The position numbers were made by a program, and so were the translations under genes. From Apostichopus japonicus (lineage: Eukaryota > Echinodermata > Holothuroidea > Aspidochirotida > Stichopodidae): 64,000 nt of DNA. Below, in pieces: positions 60,546-64,000 of the stretch (within the stretch, counting starts at the first letter, position 1; every line of letters begins with the position of its first letter). The DNA lies in NCBI RefSeq assembly GCF_037975245.1, contig NC_092580.1:22616501-22680500 (forward strand), read 5' to 3'. The notes under the pieces are model-generated. The model was not told the origin of the DNA, made no database searches, and saw nothing but the letters and a program-made list of their open reading frames with translations.

Positions 60546-60727
60546 AGGGATGCCTACAGCAGTCAATGTGTACCAAGTAAGCAGATATTGCCAAACTTGT
60601 CAAAGTTGTTTCATTGTACTGCAAGTCTATGACAAAGAGCTAGTCAATTCATTATGGCAAGCAAGATTTTAGCATCCTTCTATGATATCTTTATTAAGGC
60701 TAACCAACGAGGAAGACACAGTTAAAT

Positions 60728-60733
60728 TTTATT
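60728..60733 (-). terminator. Candidate MCM5 polyadenylation signal
   Basis: AATAAA on the minus strand (TTTATT on +), about 170 bases after the MCM5 stop. Another lies at 60690-60695. Confidence 0.4.
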
Positions 60734-60901
60734 AACTAAACATACTGTAGAAGAGTAATTATAATTGATATCTACACAATGGTCAAAGCAGCAGTGCTCC
60801 TTATTCGTGACTTGCACAATCTATTGGGGGTGTTGAGACGACTTAATCTCTGTCCCACCTCGCTATAAGAGTTTGGTAAAAGAGATTCTTGTTAATTAAG
60901 T

Positions 60902-63761
60902 TTACTTCATTCGATACAGCATCTTCCTCTGCATTCTGTACTGAATCTCTCCTCTTCTAATCATCAGGTGAATCACCTTAAAGATGCTTCTTTCCGGGTA
61001 TTTCTGTAGAAATTGAGCAAAAACAGAACAGATAGTTAGAAGAGATTCATATTAACAATACAAACAGCTTCAATGAAATAATTCGACAATAGACTGTAAT
61101 TGATCATTCTTGGAAAAACTTAATAACTGGAAAAAACTATATGATTAAATGGTGGCTGTGACAAATTTTACTCCTAGTAGCTTTTCACTAAGTTATATCT
61201 CCAATATGGGTATCAAAATTTCAGAAGTGCACTGATTTACAAATCTGTTAATTTTCAGCCTCTTATAATGGTTCCCCGTGGCAACTTAATGGTTTCCCGT
61301 GGCAACTTGATCGAATCTAGAGGAAATATTGAGTGTTTCATTTTAAACACTAACCTGTCTCAGAAAGTCTTGTACTATGCAGTGTTCCGAGACTTGTGTG
61401 CCGATGGCAAACCGCCGTTTCAGCTGTTTCTCAATCCGTCCCAGCTCTTCTTGATCTTCTTGAGTGGTGAATCCCTCTACACCTGTGAGTACACGGAATT
61501 GATCAGAATATTCTGACAGTTAATCATCTATTTGGTGTAATACTAGGACAACTCAACTTAGCAGTTAACAGAGTATCTTTGCATTAAAATGATTGATTTC
61601 AACAGGGAGAGTGAAGAGCACATTCATAATGCTAAAGTCATTACAAACAAGACCTTTTGGCAAGTCTTTCGGCTAAAACCACTTGTAGTAGATTATCTTG
61701 GGAATCATTCTGCACTAATCTGCTCACCTGTGGGCCTATGTGGGGGCTTTCATGCTCGCTACATACCCCCACAGATGATTGCAATAATTACTTTGTAACT
61801 TGTTGTATAAGAAGTGCTATATATAGTATTACCTTCGTGGTGATAAATAAGTCCCACCACCCCCGAACCTTTGAGGAACAGTGACCCCTGTTGTTCATCT
61901 CAGCCAAACTTTCTGGTGATGCCATTTTATTCAATAATTATTTACCCGAACATTTGCTGGTGACTGAAACATGGGACACTTTTTTTTACGTGATCCCCTT
62001 GCATGGAGGAAAAACTTGTATTTACTTACCAGCTAAATTCCCAGTCCTTGCTGCTTCCAATGTGGACACTTGGAAGAGACGTAGGGCCTCCTCGACGTGG
62101 TTTTCATTCGCAAAAGGTTTTAACTCCATCTTTGCAAGGGATTCAGATATACGTATAATGGCTTCCAGTTGCCTTTGAAAAGAGAGGAAACTACAATCAT
62201 AAAAACATACTTCTTAAGTAACCAAGGACTGAAAAATCTTTTTTTGATAATGGTAAAGCACACTCCTCATGAATACTGAACAGACAATGAGAGGTCCCAT
62301 ACAAGGATGCAACCTCCATGTAGGACACCATCACATGGAAGGCCATCAGTCTACACATACATAATTACGTCCTAATTAGTTTAATGGGTTTAAAATCTCT
62401 CACTAAAATTGACTTCTTTTGTACGTTACGGTGAAAAAGACATTAGTAAGGATACAACATTCCTATAGCAGGATACAGCGACCTAGTGGAATATTGTCCC
62501 ACGTGAACGGTGGAGCCGTTTAGCAGGATAAAGTGATAGTGGGAGGATAAATTCCCATGACGGGAAGGGGTGTGTTTCAAACATGGTTACAATCAAGTTA
62601 TAGCTACACGTTACAGTGCAAATGTAAGAATTAATAATGATTTATTTCCAATATTCTCCATGATTTTTCATGTTCTCTCACCTGACGGTAATAGGAATAC
62701 TTGTTTTCTTATCAGTCTCCATCTCGTGAGCTCTGGTTCCGCTTCTCATGAGGACGTAGCGGTTCTTCAACTTACTCGCTGCTTTATCCGATATTCTCGG
62801 TCCGCAGTTGCTGATAAATAACGGAACAAGAACCAATGTTGTGACATGTCATAATCTTAATTTGGTTGCATTTCCTTCTTTATATAAATATTTTTTGATC
62901 CACCCATCACTTTCACCCATGCAGCCAGTACGTGGTTAGGCTTTACAGAAGGGCTCAGAAGCGTTTCGTTTTGCCCTAAAGATGTGGCACATACGATATA
63001 AAGCTATTGTGTACTTAAAATATTAGCCTCTGCACATATAAATAACATTCCTTCGTAATATGCTTCAACTTCTTAAACACAGTTTGTCACATTGAAAGAT
63101 GGATATCCCCTTTACATGTGCTTTTACAAAAAAAAATTAAAAAAACGTTTTTTCTTTCTTTTTTTCTTGGACTACTTACCTTCTTACATATCCAATAAAC
63201 TTCTTGAGAAAGTTGAGGCTTATCTCTCCTTCGGCTGGCTGGTAAGTCATTTGCTTTGCATTGACATGGACGTTCATAACGTGTTTAGCCAAACGCTGTA
63301 AGACAAAACAATGCAAAAATGCTGGAGAGGTGAGCAATTATTTATACGTCTGTCACAATCACTATGTAAACACTATTTGTGATTAATTTACATTGCATAT
63401 TATTCTATGGTTCTAAATTAAACTAAGTCAAATATAATCATACAGAGACATTAAATAATATTCACTTTTTCTTTGTTTTTTCCTTTTGTTTCTCTATTTT
63501 TATTTTGTGATATTTTTATGGTATTGGCATTCGTCCTTTATTGCTCGTAGGTCTTAATTTGACGAATAAAGTTGACACAAAATCCTTTCCCTTTTAAGGT
63601 AACATTATTAACAGGATCAGAAAAATAGTTGCTTTTAATTCTATCCAATCGACATGAAAATTTCTTTCAAACCTTACCATATCTTTGGCTTCATTGTGTT
63701 CATCTTTTACGATGAAAATCATGTCAAAACGGGAGAGAATAGTTGGCATAAAGTCAATATT
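60902..63761 (-). CDS. mcm5: DNA replication licensing factor MCM5, C-terminal six exons (partial)
   Basis: MCM5 is one of six subunits of the MCM2-7 replicative helicase in the nucleus. Exons in reading order: 63761-63678, 63295-63180, 62810-62682, 62172-62030, 61482-61355, 61003-60902. All introns are GT/AG and the phases join to 233 residues plus stop. The first exon carries [20 protein letters not shown], the SRF arginine-finger part of the AAA+ core, followed by DEHNEAKD. Later exons give RLAKHV, the CGPRIS to [14 protein letters not shown] region, [29 protein letters not shown], then the winged-helix part ([40 protein letters not shown]). The match follows the MCM5 subfamily closely. 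The N-terminal domain, Walker A/B and everything upstream lie beyond the right edge. Confidence 0.96.
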
Positions 63762-64000
63762 CTGCAAAGGAATTGTAAATATAGCATAATATAAAGCTTT
63801 AACAAACTGAGCATCAATAGTCAGAATGTATAGAGATTATAAAGGGTAAATCCCAATGAGTATCTTCCAGGCTGTATGGCCGGTCGAAATTCTAGATATC
63901 TGCTAAATGAAGTATCTTAAAGTTAAGAACCTCAGAATCTCTCTTCAAACACGTCACAGACATGTCAGTACGATCCAAACCCCATCAAATTGAGCACATT
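63762..64000. other. MCM5 intron (right edge)
   Basis: No further MCM5 exon could be recognised before the window ends. Confidence 0.5.

Overview
The window is animal nuclear DNA. It is AT-rich, its genes are split by GT/AG introns, and it is crowded with transposons. It carries fibrinogen-domain lectin-like genes, a Gal3ST-type carbohydrate sulfotransferase, MCM5, and Penelope, LINE and hAT elements. Together these suggest an invertebrate deuterostome. An echinoderm is my best guess, from general knowledge only; nothing in the sequence proves it.

Left, 1 to about 39.1 kb: two head-to-tail copies of a segment of about 20 kb. Copy A runs from before base 1 to about 19.8 kb, and copy B from about 21.4 to 39.1 kb. 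Each holds one eight-exon gene on the + strand (A: 4062-17129, 534 aa; B: 24061-37714, 533 aa). Both encode a secreted protein: signal peptide, a fibrinogen-related domain (FReD) without its C-terminal third, a TIL/VWC-type cysteine-rich region, an EGF-like repeat, then a complete FReD. Exons 1-6 are nearly identical between copies. Exon 7 differs moderately. Exon 8, which encodes the Ca2+/ligand pocket, differs strongly. Each copy has private transposon insertions whose empty sites are visible in the other: hAT-like elements in A, two LINE ends and a small CGTAGG element in B.

Middle, 39.1-53.3 kb: anonymous DNA with microsatellites, then a minus-strand Gal3ST-like gene in three exons (52365-52321, 51737-51592, 44385-43200; 458 aa). 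Its second intron holds a nonautonomous hAT element with a perfect 8-bp target duplication (44556-50559). A very young Penelope-like retroelement (44874-49962), with an intact RT plus GIY-YIG ORF, has inserted into that hAT element. Two related hAT MITEs, each with a perfect 8-bp target duplication, flank the gene.

Right, 53.3-64 kb: a composite of long inverted, direct and tandem repeats (53.35-60.55 kb) enclosing a decayed hAT transposase. Then come the last six exons of MCM5 on the minus strand (63761-60902), whose 5' part lies beyond the right edge.

The genes do not form a shared pathway. The FREP pair is probably an extracellular recognition locus, the sulfotransferase a Golgi enzyme, and MCM5 part of the replicative helicase.
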